From positions 744,001 to 808,000 of the forward strand of contig NW_025954964.1 of the NCBI RefSeq assembly GCF_022376445.1: DNA of 64,000 nt. The letters are read 5' to 3'. Source of the DNA: Fomitopsis serialis. Its lineage: Eukaryota; Basidiomycota; Agaricomycetes; Polyporales; Fomitopsidaceae. How positions within the stretch are numbered: position 1 is the first letter of the stretch; every line of letters begins with the position of its first letter. Shown in pieces: positions 45,809 to 57,256 of this stretch. A program made the translations under genes and the position numbers. The notes beneath the pieces were generated by a model. That model saw nothing but the letters and a program-made list of their open reading frames with translations, was not told the DNA's origin and ran no database searches.

Positions 45809-47270
45809 ATGGATATTTCAGTGTTTCGGGACGTGTATGCGACGAGGTATCTCCAAGGTGAGCGGCGTTCTCTCGTGTTCCACTAGTGGATGGACATGGC
45901 TGACTGGAGTGGGGATCGCAGTCATTGGGCTCACTGCACTCTTCTATGACCATGCATTGACGTTCGCGGACGAAGTGCGCCTGGTGTGGCTCGCCCCTCG
46001 CTCGCTTGCGAAATATGCTTTCCTTTTCAATCGTTATCTCGTACTGGCGACGCTTATTGCAGTGGCATGTGGTGAGTCCCGCCATGCTGCTATCCGTGCT
46101 CATTAGTTGAATAGAAAGTGCTGTGCAGAGATGTGTGGTTTTGTTGGGGATGTGTTCGTGGATCTGGTAAGTGCCACCTAGGGCAATGCGCGCTGTTTCG
46201 CACTTGATGTACTCACCGTCTGGGGGTCTGTAGGGGTAAGTGCACTCATGACACTCGTCGATCCAGTCGTGTAACGAGGCGCAGGTGCAAGCATTTCATC
46301 TTCGTCGTCTCTATGATTGCGGTCATCTCTATCGGCATCGCAAACATGCTCGTGCTACTGCGCGTCGTGATTCTCTGGGATGAACGGCCGGTATGTCGTA
46401 TCTCCTGGTCGTCGGAGCCCTGTCTCACCTGCCTCTTAGTCGGTATTGAAGTTCATGGTGGTCGCATATTGTGCAAGCCTCATCGCTCAAGTCACCACTA
46501 TCATTCTCACACTCCTGCAAATCTGCGTGAGTCGTTCTCGCGCACAGTTGAGACGTCTGGTGCAAGGTTGGCTCACGAAGCATCTATGCGCAGCGGGTGT
46601 GACCTGGTCTCCAATTGCGGGAATGTGTGTCTCGTCTCAGAGCTCGCACGTCATAGTCGCTGTGTGGGCGTCGCCGGTAAGAACTGCGCAGTCCTGGGCG
46701 ACGAAGATACACCGGCTCATGTTATCGCAGATGCTGTTTGAGTTGTTCGTCTTGGTCTCCACTGCCCTGAACGCCGTTGACCGACCGACCTCGGCACGGA
46801 CACCGATTGCAAGGGCGCTTTGCAGTGATGCATTCTCTATTGGTCGTGAGTCTGAACACTGTTGCAGGCACGAGTGCTGAACGACTCGAATAGGGCGTGA
46901 CCACTCTTCGTGCCTTGAATGTTGCCCTCGCAGGCGCAAGCTTGTCACGACCGTCGTTTACGTTGCTCGGTGTATTGTACGTGCCCACCGTCATGCTTCG
47001 CCGCAGTGGACTGAGAAGTTCTGATGCCTAGTTTCGTATGGGCGATGACAACCACGATAACCAACCGTTCGCTGCTCCAGTTCCGGTCAAGCGGGAACCT
47101 ACGGACGTGGACCTTGCGCTGGTGGAGCGGTGTATACCGCCCAGGGATGGCAACAGGAGCAACAACAGCAGCTTTGACATCAGCAAGAGCATCGAGTGAC
47201 CGAGGATGAGGTTGCGGAGATCGACGCAATGTGGGCGTCGCGGTTGGAGAGATCGTGGCACTACGGATGA
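45809..47270 (+). CDS. DUF6533 membrane protein
   Basis: Basidiomycete seven-helix-like membrane protein of the DUF6533 type. The start at 45809 gives MDISVFRDVYATRYLQ, which after a 52 bp intron (45858-45909) joins VGIAVIGLTALFYDHALTFA and DEVRLVW, the family signature. Further blocks are RYLVLATLIAVAC, EMCGFVGDVFVDL, CKHFIFVVSMIAVISIGIAN, MLVLLRVVILWDERP and VLKFMVVAYCASLIAQVTTI, followed by FELFVLVSTALNAV. Several introns separate them. The C-terminal tail is Gln-rich and acidic (VTEDEVAEIDAMWASRLERS), ending WHYG at 47268-47270. As written, this tail frame is interrupted by a TGA near 47177 inside the Gln-rich stretch, probably a missing base or an unrecognised splice. The alternative frame would stop at 47199. 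Function unknown for the family. Confidence 0.72.
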
Positions 47271-47984
47271 GTCTGGACACTGGCGCTGCATTCTGCTAGA
47301 CACTGCGTGCGCTCGTCTTCCTTCGATGTGTCTGTAGTAGTATACGACTTGTACTGAACACGGACTGATACTCTCACCGAGACTTCCAGGCGATGCTACG
47401 CGACAAAGGCCAGGACGAGACTCGACGAGAGCTAGAGTCCGTTATGTCTACTAGCACATAGGTCAGCGAGAATAAAGGGAGCTAACAAACAAAATAACAA
47501 ACAAGCCGCGACTTGCGGAGATCTATAAGTATTTTCTATTCGACGCGATGACGCATTCGCTGGAAGTCGATGCCGTCTTAGTAATGTCGATCCTCGATCG
47601 CGCGGTGTGTGTCGGCGCTCGGAGGCCCGAGTCGGTGTGGCGGTCGATTGTGGTGCTGCCACCGCCAAATAAGGAAATTTGCGCATTGCCACCGCCACGG
47701 CGCAGGACGAGCGTCTCGACGATGATGAAACTGCCAGTCGCTCGGATCAGACACATCATGCCGCCCCATATATAAGCATGCAACCGCAACACCGCCTGAT
47801 CTTTCCCTCCCGACGCCTGCGCCCCGCAGTGTCCCTCTTCTTTCCTGCTCCCTCCCTTCTTTCTTGGAGGCTGGCCCTTCCTGCCGCTTTTCAGGACCTG
47901 GTGTACCTGAAGATACGGCTTTTGGTCTCTTTTCTTAAGCTCGTATATCTTGTACACCCCAGATTCCTTTGAACGGTCATCAGG
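47271..47984. other. Intergenic region before the receptor-like gene
   Basis: Contains a TATATAAG at 47769-47776 and a long pyrimidine-rich tract (47800-47880), both consistent with the promoter of the gene at 47985. A minus frame over 47523-47999 is a shadow of this low-complexity DNA. Confidence 0.4.
47769..47776 (+). promoter_or_regulatory. TATA box of the receptor-like gene
   Basis: TATATAAG lies 209 bp before the start codon at 47985 and is followed by a CT-rich stretch, an arrangement common in fungal promoters. Confidence 0.45.
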
Positions 47985-50620
47985 ATGGCTTCGCTTCAAA
48001 GTATTCCTGGTGGGAGCAGCTTTCTTCTGACGAAGGTTAAATACAATGCGTCCGAGGCGCGCGGACTGGCCGTCGAAGTCACCTTTGCATGGCTCTCAGC
48101 TACTGCGTGTGTGAGTCTTCTGGCGGCTCTCGCGGTGCGTACGATCCTTACAGAGCGAAGACGGTCGCTCAACTTACTTGCACCAGATCTCTGCGTGGAA
48201 CACCCGCAAGTCCGTAAACCCACATCTGTTCGTACGCAGTCACGTTGCTGCGTATTTTGTGTCGCTGCTATGGTGCGACTTGATGCAGGGTATGGCGTAC
48301 TATTGCTTGTGCCGATACGTGGTCTGACAAGGCTTCGCAGCATTCTCGGCCATGCTTAGTGTGAGGTGGCTCAATGAAGGTGCCGTGACGATGGGGTCGT
48401 ATTGCACGTATCAGGGATTTCTCAAGCAGTCTGCGGATGTGTCAATGGCAGTATGGTGTGTAAAGCGATCATTTGAGGCGCATACATCCACTCATTTGCG
48501 AGATCGTAGGACGATGATGATTGCTTTGCACACATTCCTTGTCGTATTCCTTCGCTGGAGCATGCCGCGGCGTTCTATGTTCATTATGCTTGGCTTGGGA
48601 TGGGGATTTGTTCTAATGATTGTCATCATTGGCCCGGCTGGCTACAAGAGCAATCTAGGACCATTCTGTAAGTAGTAAACCTACCTCGCTCGCTTCGTGT
48701 CTAATAACATGTTGGCCAGACGGCATCAACGGCTATTACTGCTGGATCTCTAGCAACTATGGAAACCAGCGTATCGTGTTGGATCTCCTCTGGGTGCGTG
48801 AATGTCCTTCCATCCGTGACTGTGTAACGATTGAGAATGATCCGTAGCTTTTCCTAGGTGCTATCCTGAGTTTCTTGTTGTACGGGTTGGTCTTCCTTAA
48901 TCTGCGGGGCAACGTCACCACGTCGGGAATCTATCTGCGCCGCGACTCGAGGATGGTCAGGTTGGTCGATGAAGGCAGTGTGGCTATTGCCGGACAGATG
49001 CTCATCTATCCGGTGAGTCGCGTTCCGCTCATGCAAGGAATGCCTTTGCTCATGACCTCCTTTGCTCATGACCTGACTTACCGAAGATTGCCTTCACCAT
49101 CCTGATTTTTCCCATGGCAGTCGTCCGCTTCGCGACGTGGTCCGGAACCGCTGTGACGGATGCCGTGAGCGCCTTTGGCGACACCGTGTTCCTGATGTGC
49201 GGTGAGCTGCATTGCGAGACTGTCCGAGACGTCAGTGTGTCTGATGATATTGGTGTTGTTTCTAGGGCTCGTTGATGTCCTCTTGTTCGTCCTGACCCGC
49301 CGAGTTTTACCGGAACACAGTGTCATTCCGAAGGGCTATTCACTCCGTTTCTGGCGCAAGAAAGACAGTGACAGCAGTCCACAACGCGCTGTTCCTGCTC
49401 GACCTATCATTGATCTCGATGCCGATCTCGAGAAGGCTGCCGAGAGCGATAAGTCTGATGAAGCTAGTCTTGATGAAAACGTCTTCAAGCGTGCGGAAAG
49501 CCCCGATGGTTCGGAGGATGACCACAACGAAGTCACGATCCGTGTGCAGAGCCAGGTCATTGACCGGATCCACCTACAACCCGGATACGACGGCCCTGCT
49601 ACACCTCCTGGCCTGTCGCCTCAGCAAACTGGTGGCCGTACGCAGGAGCTCTCACTGAACAGTTCTCGCGGCATCGGCGTTCCTGATAACCAGAGGGAAA
49701 GTGAGTTCTCCGCCAGCGAGCTGCCGCCCCTTCCTCCGTCCGCGCATACCGCCTATGGCAGCCCTGTCCACACCAGCGGCCGTCACATCGAGACACCAGC
49801 TCGGACCGGTACGCCTGTGCATAGTGCGCGTTACGGCGAAGAGGCACCTGTCACTGCTGCATCCGCGCGCAGTCAACGTTATCACCAGGATGGGCACGCA
49901 ATCCCGGAGCCCCCGAGGTATGCCACGGAAGAGTCGCAGTCTGTGCCCATCGCGGCCCACAGCCCCAGGTACCAGCAGGAGTTTGCGATTCCCGAGCCGG
50001 ATCGTAGCCCCAGGTTCGCTGAGGAAGTCGTGCGCCACTTTGACGAACTCCCTGCTGCCACGCCCCTCCGAAGCGCGTTCTTCCCCGAGGAAGACCGTCG
50101 AGCGCCCAGTCCTCTGCACAGTACCCGCGACGAGACCCATGTCCCTACGCCCTTGCACAGCGCCCGTACCGTCCGTCATGACACCGATCCTGGGCGCATC
50201 CCGACCCCCGTCCAGAGTGCCCACAACGCCCACACCGAAGCCACGCCACCCATGACCAGTGCAGCCGCTCCCGACTCCGAGAGTCCGTACCGCGTCGAGC
50301 TCTCGGCGCCGTCTCCTCGCGCCGCGACCCCCGAGGTTCGCACCGCCGATGCCGGCTTGTCGCAGTACCGCTGCCGCAGCCCGCTGTTGAGCTCTCACCA
50401 AGGAGAATCCAGCCCGACGGACAGTAGCCTGTACACTGCGTCGGACGACGACGACCCGTTCCCCCCTAGCGTGCGCTCGCCCGCGCCTTACCACCAGTAC
50501 CTGGGTACGCCCCGCAGCGCGACCTTCCCCAGCCGGGGCGCGCCCTCCAGTGCGCGCGAAGTCAACTTCTCCATGAGCGCGCGGCTGCCCGCTCCCAGCA
50601 GCAAGTGGCCGAGGTACTGA
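47985..50620 (+). CDS. Git3-type G-protein-coupled-receptor-like protein with long repetitive tail
   Basis: Starts MASLQSIPGGSSFLLTKVKY, with the first helix in AVEVTFAWLSATACVSLLAA. Later helices and loops are HVAAYFVSLLWCDLMQ, AMLSVRWLNEGAVTMGSYCT, YGINGYYCWISSNYGNQRIV, LLYGLVFLNLRGNVTTSG and FTILIFPMAVVRFATW. The last helix is FGDTVFLMCGLVDVLLFVL, followed by TRRVLPEHSVIPKGYSLRFW. This matches the basidiomycete branch of Git3/cAMP-receptor-like proteins, which are thought to signal nutrients through G-alpha. The final exon (from about 49265) encodes a cytoplasmic tail of about 430 residues rich in Pro, Ser and Arg. It has degenerate units such as TPVHSAR, SPRYQQE, TPLRSAF, SPLHSTR and TPLHSAR. 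The tail frame is uninterrupted over 1.3 kb. Ligand unknown. Confidence 0.82.
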
Positions 50621-52261
50621 ACGCAGTCTAGTATTTATCCTTTCTATGTCTTACGAGCTTAAGTTGCGATGACCACTTACGATATATTTATTGATGTGCC
50701 GTGGAATGTGCAGTGGACGCTACACGTCCTCCCTTTATCTGTGGATGCCATGATGGCCGTAATGTAACTTAGCATTGCATAATGGCACTCGTCGTAGGGA
50801 GTCAATGTAGGTTTCGGGCGAGCTGGAATGGAATGCATGTAGCATATCGTATCATGTCTGGGGCCGTGACAGGGTTTGTGCGTCCTCCGATGCTGCCGGT
50901 GTCATTCCAGCGAGTTCCATAACGCAAGGCCCCACCTCTCGGACACGTACAGGGCGGAGTTGAGCGGATCCCCGAAATAACCCCCTTATCCCTTAGTAAT
51001 ACGTCTGCTAAGTCTAAGTCGGGTTCAGCGCTCCAGCCTCTAGCTTCCGAAACTGCAACTGGTCTGTCACCGACGGCGCTGCCGCATCGAAGAGGTCGCG
51101 CGTCCACGCTCTGAGCGCGACAACTGCGAAATGAGGGGCAATATGAGTATGTAGGACGATGTGGAGGACGGATGGGGCGAGGGCTAAAAGCCAAAGGTAT
51201 GTCTTTCTTGGTCGTGTCTAGTGCTCACCACGCATCTTCCTTGCCAGTACTAGTGCTATGCTCACGCAAGAAACCTCATTCCCTCACTCTGTATACAGCA
51301 CTCCCAATAGAACACTCGACGTCTGACCACTTGCCTACGCCGGTTTCTACTTGCCCGCCGTCTGGCTCACCCACCGGCCGCTTGTATGTCCTCTTGGCCT
51401 CCACTTGCCTCTGCCCGTTCGGTCCGAGTCTTCGATTTCGCGCGTCCACGAGCTCACCTGCTAATACTTACACGCGCCTTCTTTATTGTTCACCCAAGTG
51501 CCTACCTATTCGCGCGAGGCCGCAGACAGCTCGCTCGTCTGGGCCGCGGTCACACGTCCACGTAGTCTCTGTGGCACACCAAAAACGCCAGCAACGCGTC
51601 CGCGTCCACGCACGATCGCTGCCGCTGCACGTCGTGAGATGCACCATGGTAATTGATTCCTCACTATCGTGACCTTCGTTACAATGCTTTTCGTACAAAG
51701 ACTAGACGCCATGTACAGGCAACTGCCCTCCCCTTGGCCTCCCCCATTCAAAGATGTCGTGTTTAGAGTATGCCTACAGATAGAGTACCATTAGCAGTAC
51801 ACGTTAATTAGTATTTGGAGAATATATTCCAATTTTGCGCTGGTTTTGATTTTTTTTCTTTAGTTCCTGCAGGTAAGTCTTGGGATTCGCAGCCCGCCTG
51901 TGCGATTTTTGACCCTGGGGCCTTGTGTTATGGAACTCGCTGTCACACCAAGTGTTGGAAACCGCGTAAAAGGACAACGACTCCGATCCTAGGTGGCGCG
52001 CCTCACACCGAGGCTGTATAATGTCGTTCAGTCCCCAATGATATACGGGAACTGGCAATGGGTTGCACAAACCGGGGGATTTCATGAATGCGTATCGGAG
52101 GTGCCTCGGGGATGGCTCGGCGTTCGCCCTAATTTGGAGGGTGACCCATTGGGGGTGGTAGCCGCACGTCTTCCAGCCGTTTCCAGCCTATGTAATATCG
52201 CTCTACGAGTGGTCAGAGACCTCAGGAAGAAGAAAAAAACACTCAAACAAGCCAGCAAAAG
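50621..52261. other. Intergenic region upstream and downstream of tRNA-Ser
   Basis: About 1.6 kb. No protein gene is supported. The open frame at 51172-51672 has chance composition. The last 60 bp carry the A-rich plus-strand sequence that reads as Pol III T-run terminators for the minus-strand tRNA. Confidence 0.4.
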
Positions 52262-52369
52262 CGACGCCAGCAGGACTCGAACCTGCGCCTTCAAAGAAGA
52301 ACAGATCGATTCCACTCAACAAGCTGAGCTGGTTCTAATCTGTCGCCGTAACCACTTGGCTATAGCGCC
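52262..52369 (-). tRNA. tRNA-Ser (anticodon AGA), with intron
   Basis: On the minus strand the acceptor GGCGCTA pairs over seven bases with TGGCGTC, followed by discriminator G. The D arm is GCC-AAGTGGTTAC-GGC. The anticodon stem ACAGA pairs with TCTGT around the loop TTAGAAA, giving anticodon AGA. The T arm is GCAGG-TTCGAGT-CCTGC. The variable arm is long (CTTC-TTT-GAAG), as required for a class II serine tRNA. A 26 bp intron (CCAGCTCAGC...GAATCG) lies one base 3' of the anticodon, between positions 37 and 38. Mature length is 82 nt. The internal A box (TAGCCAAGTGG) and B box (GGTTCGAGTCC) are intact. T-rich runs follow just downstream as Pol III terminators (TTTT within about 10 bp, then seven T). 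Confidence 0.93.
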
Positions 52370-53241
52370 TTGTTATCTGAGCAATTAATTAATTAATAGA
52401 GGGCTTTTTGACCTCTGCTGACAGTCATTCAAACCGATTCGCTTCATGCAGAATGCACTGAATCATACATACGCTGCTCGACATTTTTCTTGTACTCTGC
52501 ATACAAAAGTGTTATTCTGGGCGGCGCCAGGCACGAGCATCCAGTAGAAGTCAGTCTACGCACGCAGGAGGAGATTAGGCGCGCATCGCTCACCTCCTTC
52601 CCTCAGCTCAGGCTCTTGAAAGTCATCTTACAGATTCTTACTAACTGTAGAGTTTCCGAATAGCACTCGGAGACTCACGATTGACAAGTCCGAATCCACC
52701 AGACCATTCCTCATGTCTACCTACAGTGATCATACATGTGGGCCGGATATCGCATAAGTACTATTAGATTCACGCTGGAGCCCGTATTGCAGGGCCCACT
52801 AACATGTTACCTCCCGCTCACCCTCACTCCTACTGTGGCCCGTAGGTCCTGATCAAAGTATGCCTATGGAAGACTAATGTCGCCTCCGAGAAGAGTTTGG
52901 CGAACAGGCAACGTCTTTGTTGATAATCGCAATTCGACGTCGATGTCAGACTGGATTATCTGCATAGGTGTAAGGCATATGTCACACAATAGGGCGTATC
53001 ATGTTTGCTCACATATGTTCTACGGGACCAGATGTCGATCACCGCCGACCGGGTTCTACGTTACTTGTAAGCTGACGGAGATCCCTCGGGCATGCGGTAT
53101 ATCGCGTGGTCAAAAGTTATGGAGCACAGTCATTGACATACCTCGACTCTGCTTTGAGTGCGATCGTCACAGCCATTTTGTGAAGCGAAGGTGAGTCGGC
53201 ACGTCATCTATGGCTATGCCTATGTACAGTCGTCGCAGAGG
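52370..53241. other. Intergenic region upstream of tRNA-Ser
   Basis: No gene supported. Just outside the tRNA there is an AT-rich ATTAATTAATTAAT repeat (about 52384-52398), suitable as an upstream element for Pol III. The remainder holds small chance frames. Confidence 0.4.
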
Positions 53242-54441
53242 TCATCGTAGTGCGTGCCAAGGAAGAGGACCGCCGTAGACAGCTGTTTGTCCGCCTTCCG
53301 ATGGTCCAGGACACCAGCTGAACAAAGGCGCGAGCTCCGGCGATGAAGAATGGTATGAATGAAAGCGAATGAAGGGATTCCGCGAACGTCGTTTCGAAAG
53401 AAGCATGTCGTGGCACCCATAAGTGTCGACGGTGTACGGCAGGTATCCATTGAGTCTCTGCGAGTGTTTGCTAAGTGGGCGATAGCATGAACGGTGGGTG
53501 ACAAAACATTACCTCGCCTTCTTGGGCCTTGATTATCTCCTCTCCTTCCGCGTCTATGCCTATGTAATGGAAACGTTCACGAGGCCAGCGAATGGCTGCG
53601 CGATGGAGCTCTGTGAAACGCCGCCTTTTGAATTCATAACCTACGATGGTTATTTGAGACGGGTAGCGGCCGGTGTATTCGTGGAAGCGCGCTATAGAGT
53701 ACAACAAGTTTTGGTATGAATCCAGCGCGTGATCTTCAGTCGTAGCTCGAGGCACGGAACGCGCCCGCAAGCCCGACGCCGATAAACTCGGAATGAGATC
53801 AGCAGCAAGCGCGAGCCGCATATACGACTCGGCTTCCGTGCTAGTTGACGTTGGTCGTGTCTGACCACTTTTGTAGGCGTCAGTAATATCACTCTAAATG
53901 CAGGCACAGGCAAGAGCCCACCCGCTGAAAACGATCAATGCACGCTCGTCCTGCCGCGCGAGCTCAGCACTACTCAGAGACGGGTAAGCCAGACGCGCGG
54001 CTGCAAGCTTCGCGGACGCACTCACCCAGCTGCTATATGCTGGTAGAATGCAGCGACACGCCCTCCTCCTCTCTGATATGGCTCCAAGATCCACTCCTCG
54101 TCGTCTAATCTTCGCCTCACGTCGGTGCCTTTCCATATCGCGTGCCCCGGGACCATGATGAGGTGGTCTATTGCTGAGAGAGCGTCATGTCGCTGTATGG
54201 TCGACAATATATCAGACGGTGGCGGATGATGTAGGAGCTGCTGATGAAGAAGGCCTCGCGGTGAAGAAAAGTAGTAGCTTAGGTTGAAGAGTAAGGACAG
54301 GACGGTGGCACCCGACAAAAGTAAAAGACCAAGGTTGGTGACCCGAGCACGCATCAGCAGCACATCCTTCGTGCTTTTCGAATGTCGGAGGCCATTTCTT
54401 GATAGCTGACGTTTTCGAAACGACACAGGGAGAGGAAGCAT
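53242..54441 (-). CDS. DUF218 (SanA/YdcF-like) membrane-anchored protein
   Basis: DUF218 proteins have a Rossmann-like fold. Bacterial members act in cell-envelope processes; fungal ones are uncharacterised. The start at 54441 gives MLPLPVSFRKRQLSRNGLRH. One membrane anchor (LGLLLLSGATVLSLLFNLSY) precedes the core DHLIMVPGHAIWKG. The family motifs continue as ALIVFSGG, then GQTRPTSTE-AESYMRLALA, YPSQITIVGYEFKRRRFTEL and FHYIGIDAEGEE. A final exon gives NGYLPYTVDTYGCHDMLLSK, NPFIRFHSYHSSSPELAPLF and ends PLPWHALR. An intron splits the SGG-QT motif and another precedes NGYLPY. No frame error noticed. An internal ATG (MRARVTNL) just before the anchor is a possible alternative start. Confidence 0.85.
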
Positions 54442-54722
54442 GAAGTGCGCCGACGGAGATCGTGGACGGGGTCGGAAGGCATGCTGCGCGACTAGCCGAA
54501 CCCTAGTCCATCCAGAGCTGAACCGAATCGACCCTCTATCCTTATCTATGTAGATCCAAGTATAGTATTTAAGAATACCGTAATCTCAGCGGCGGGTTCT
54601 ACGGTCAAGCAGCGTCCTCACACCGGCGTCCGTCACTACAACATTTGTGAAGGGCTGTTCATTCCCTAAGGCGAACAAGCAACGTCCACTGCTTGCCGCT
54701 ACATAGCCATTGGTCCTCAAGT

Positions 54723-56823
54723 TCATTCAGATCTCCGTCTGAGTAGCGGGATCTTCTCGCTGAAGCTGTGTAGAATGTGACCACGCTCTCTCCTCACGTA
54801 GCCCAGATAGGTTGTGGCACCAATGACGACGCTCACGAAAGAGGTCAGAGCAGCTGTCCGGAACTGAGACGGCCGTGAAAGTATCATCGTGAGGACATAC
54901 TGTACATAAGTATCAGCATTCACCATCAAGTCATTACGGCTGTGACGGATGATGCTCACCTTCAGCATGTCGGCAATGTTCTGTAGCGAGTATTGCAGCG
55001 CAGATCTGTGGCAATTTTTCAGCCCGTCAGAACAGAACAGGGAGCAATAGGTCGCCCACATCGCGTTCCGCCTCGGGTGCGAAGCTAATGCTAGCTGCAG
55101 TTCTTTCAACTGGCATAGGTCGAAGGCCCAGAGACCTATCCTTGAAAGCATCATTCCTGGACTTTCTTAGCGTGATACTATCAAAGAACAACCAAATTCG
55201 CGTACCTCCGAACAGAAGTGCCGACTTCCAGGCTGGTCCGTGAGCATTTGGCTGACCACCACCGACGAAGAATGACAAGGTCACCGGAAGCAGACAGACG
55301 ACTTCCGACCTAAAGGATAGAATGGATTAATGGTGCGTTTTGGTTGAGCGTATATCTTTACCATATACTCCAGTTTCCGGCGCGTACAAGGCCGAGCCTT
55401 CTCTCCAAGAACGGCATAGCCACTGTTCCGAGGAGACCTGCGACAACGTTGAGACCGCGCATCCCAGCGATAAAAGGGTCCGTGTAGGACTCCGACTTGA
55501 GATAGCTGATCATCGTGCCGTCAAAGCTGAGGACAGTGAAGTATAGACACGAGATGGATATCGAGGACAGGAAGATCGGATGCTGGATGAATTCGTGCCA
55601 GTCTGACAAAGTGGCGCGTAGATATGACTGTATTGTGGTGACGAGGTTGACGATTAGGCCAGAGGTTTGCTCATCCCTGCGAAGCGGTGCCTGCCGCTGC
55701 TGTTCGGCTTGCCTTGCAGCTTGTGCTATCAGCAAGGAGGGGAATCGCTGATAGACGATGTCGACCCCTAGGGCAGGGTAATCAGAGAATATACAACATT
55801 TGAAACGGTACGGATACATACATAGTAACTCGAACACAATGCATACCGCTTCGACGCCGCAGAGGCAATATGCAGTGATGATGTTCGAAGTTACGCTGGT
55901 GAGCAGGGAGACGAAAAGCGGCGCGAGCAGCTTGCACAATAGGTCAATGCGTCGCATGTACGTGTTGATCAAAGTGAGGTGCTCCGATGATCCCTCGGCA
56001 ATGACTGTCACCCAGTCCCTCTCAATTGCGACGGACAGCGCAACCCCGGAAAGATTCTGGATACAGCCACATATGACGATGAGGGCAAACATTGCTGCGT
56101 CCAAAGGAGTTGACCATTTCTGCGTCAATTGCTCCTCCATTCCGAGGCGGTAGAACAGGACGAGAGAGCCCGCGTATGCTCCGCATGCCGATGCCTTCAC
56201 TACCATGATGCAGACCCGTACCAGACGGAGGTTATTCCGGATGTCAACCTGGTGCCCGGCCCATCCTGAGAGAACGATGGCAGTCCCCGTCGTCAGGAAA
56301 CCGAATATAGAAGCCGGCAGCAGGGAGTCGGGGAACAGCGTGACGAGGAAGAGGTAAATCGCAAATTCAGCAGTACGCGAGCCCCAAGAGCTACATGAAT
56401 TATGTCTGAACCATGGCTTCATCTGACGAATGCATGTGTACTGACATACCTCGAAAAGTGCTGCACAAGAAGCAGGATGAGCGCCTTTCGATCGAGAGAT
56501 GCATTTGCCGTATCCAGATTGGCCGTTTCTGCGACACTGGGAGCCTGAGGCGGCAAATCTACATCAATCATGGGATCCGGGACCTTGAAATGCTGCTGTT
56601 TTGAGACGCTTGGAGATGTCATCTCCAACGTGGGATCGAAGTCCGCAGGGGACGCAAGGCTGCCGCCTGCGCTGCGCTCCTCCAACGCGAGTTCCGAGTC
56701 GACGACATGCATGATAGATGGATCCCTAGTAGGGTTTTCGTGTGGATCCGAGGGGGATCCGTCTACATGCATAGACTGTAGGGGGCATAATCGAATCCTC
56801 GGAGTGTGTGTGAATCCAAGCAA
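54723..56823 (-). CDS. Ferroportin-like iron exporter (SLC40 family)
   Basis: SLC40/ferroportin proteins export ferrous iron across the plasma membrane or into vacuoles. The first exon encodes about 115 hydrophilic residues ending LLLVQHFSRY. A long exon (355 codons open) begins SSWGSRTAEFAIYLFLVTLF, the N-terminal family signature. It continues through SIFGFLTTGTAIVLSGWAGH, FALIVICGCIQNLSGVALSV and INTYMRRIDLLCKLLAPLFV. Later segments are FTVLSFDGTMISYLKSESY, GMRGLNVVAGLLGTVAMPF, SRIGLWAFDLCQLKELQLAL and ALQYSLQNIADMLK, ending SFSEKIPLLRRRSE. About ten to twelve membrane segments are predicted by eye. The start is at 56823 or, alternatively, the in-frame ATG at 56772 (MHVDGSPSD). Three or more introns lie in the C-terminal third. 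Substrate is inferred from family. Confidence 0.85.
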
Positions 56824-57256
56824 CGCCGGTACAGTACAAGCAAATGTGGCGCCACAACGAACCTACAAGTGCAGGCGCCCGTGTTTAACGCTCAGCGCTC
56901 TGAGTCCGCCTCAGTGAGTAACACTAACAGACCGTAGCATGGCAGCAACCTGGATCTATTGCACTGGTCTCTCGGTACGCATCCAACTCACTTCAAATTG
57001 ACCTCTGAAAACCTTATTTCCAAATGATGACCTGCCATGGGCCGCAACCATCCGAGCCGTACTGAGATGTGGGCGGGTCACGTACAAGTGTGAACAGTTG
57101 GTGAAGCTTTGGAGGACGGACCAATTTGCCGAATGTGCATTTCTTGACGATTTGAGGTTGTGCAATAGTTACGCATCTAATCCATCTAATCACCCGCGCA
57201 AATAGATAGTAGGGGCGGAAGAGCGTAAGTAGCGATGGCATTCAGCGTACGTTCTG
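56824..57256. other. Intergenic region, HAD protein to ferroportin
   Basis: About 430 bp between the stop codon of the HAD gene and the start of ferroportin on the same strand. Presumed promoter and 3' UTR; no iron-responsive GATA cluster stands out. Confidence 0.35.

Noticed and set aside
45387..46103. 238-codon open frame on the minus strand
   Set aside because: It overlaps the first DUF6533 exons on the other strand, has Arg/Ser/Gly-rich chance composition and no motif.
49652..50494. 280-codon minus frame
   Set aside because: It is the antisense shadow of the uninterrupted receptor tail exon, which has clear continuity with the membrane domain.
51172..51672. 166-codon plus frame
   Set aside because: It lies in an intergenic region and reads as Ser/Pro/Cys-rich chance translation of CT-rich DNA.
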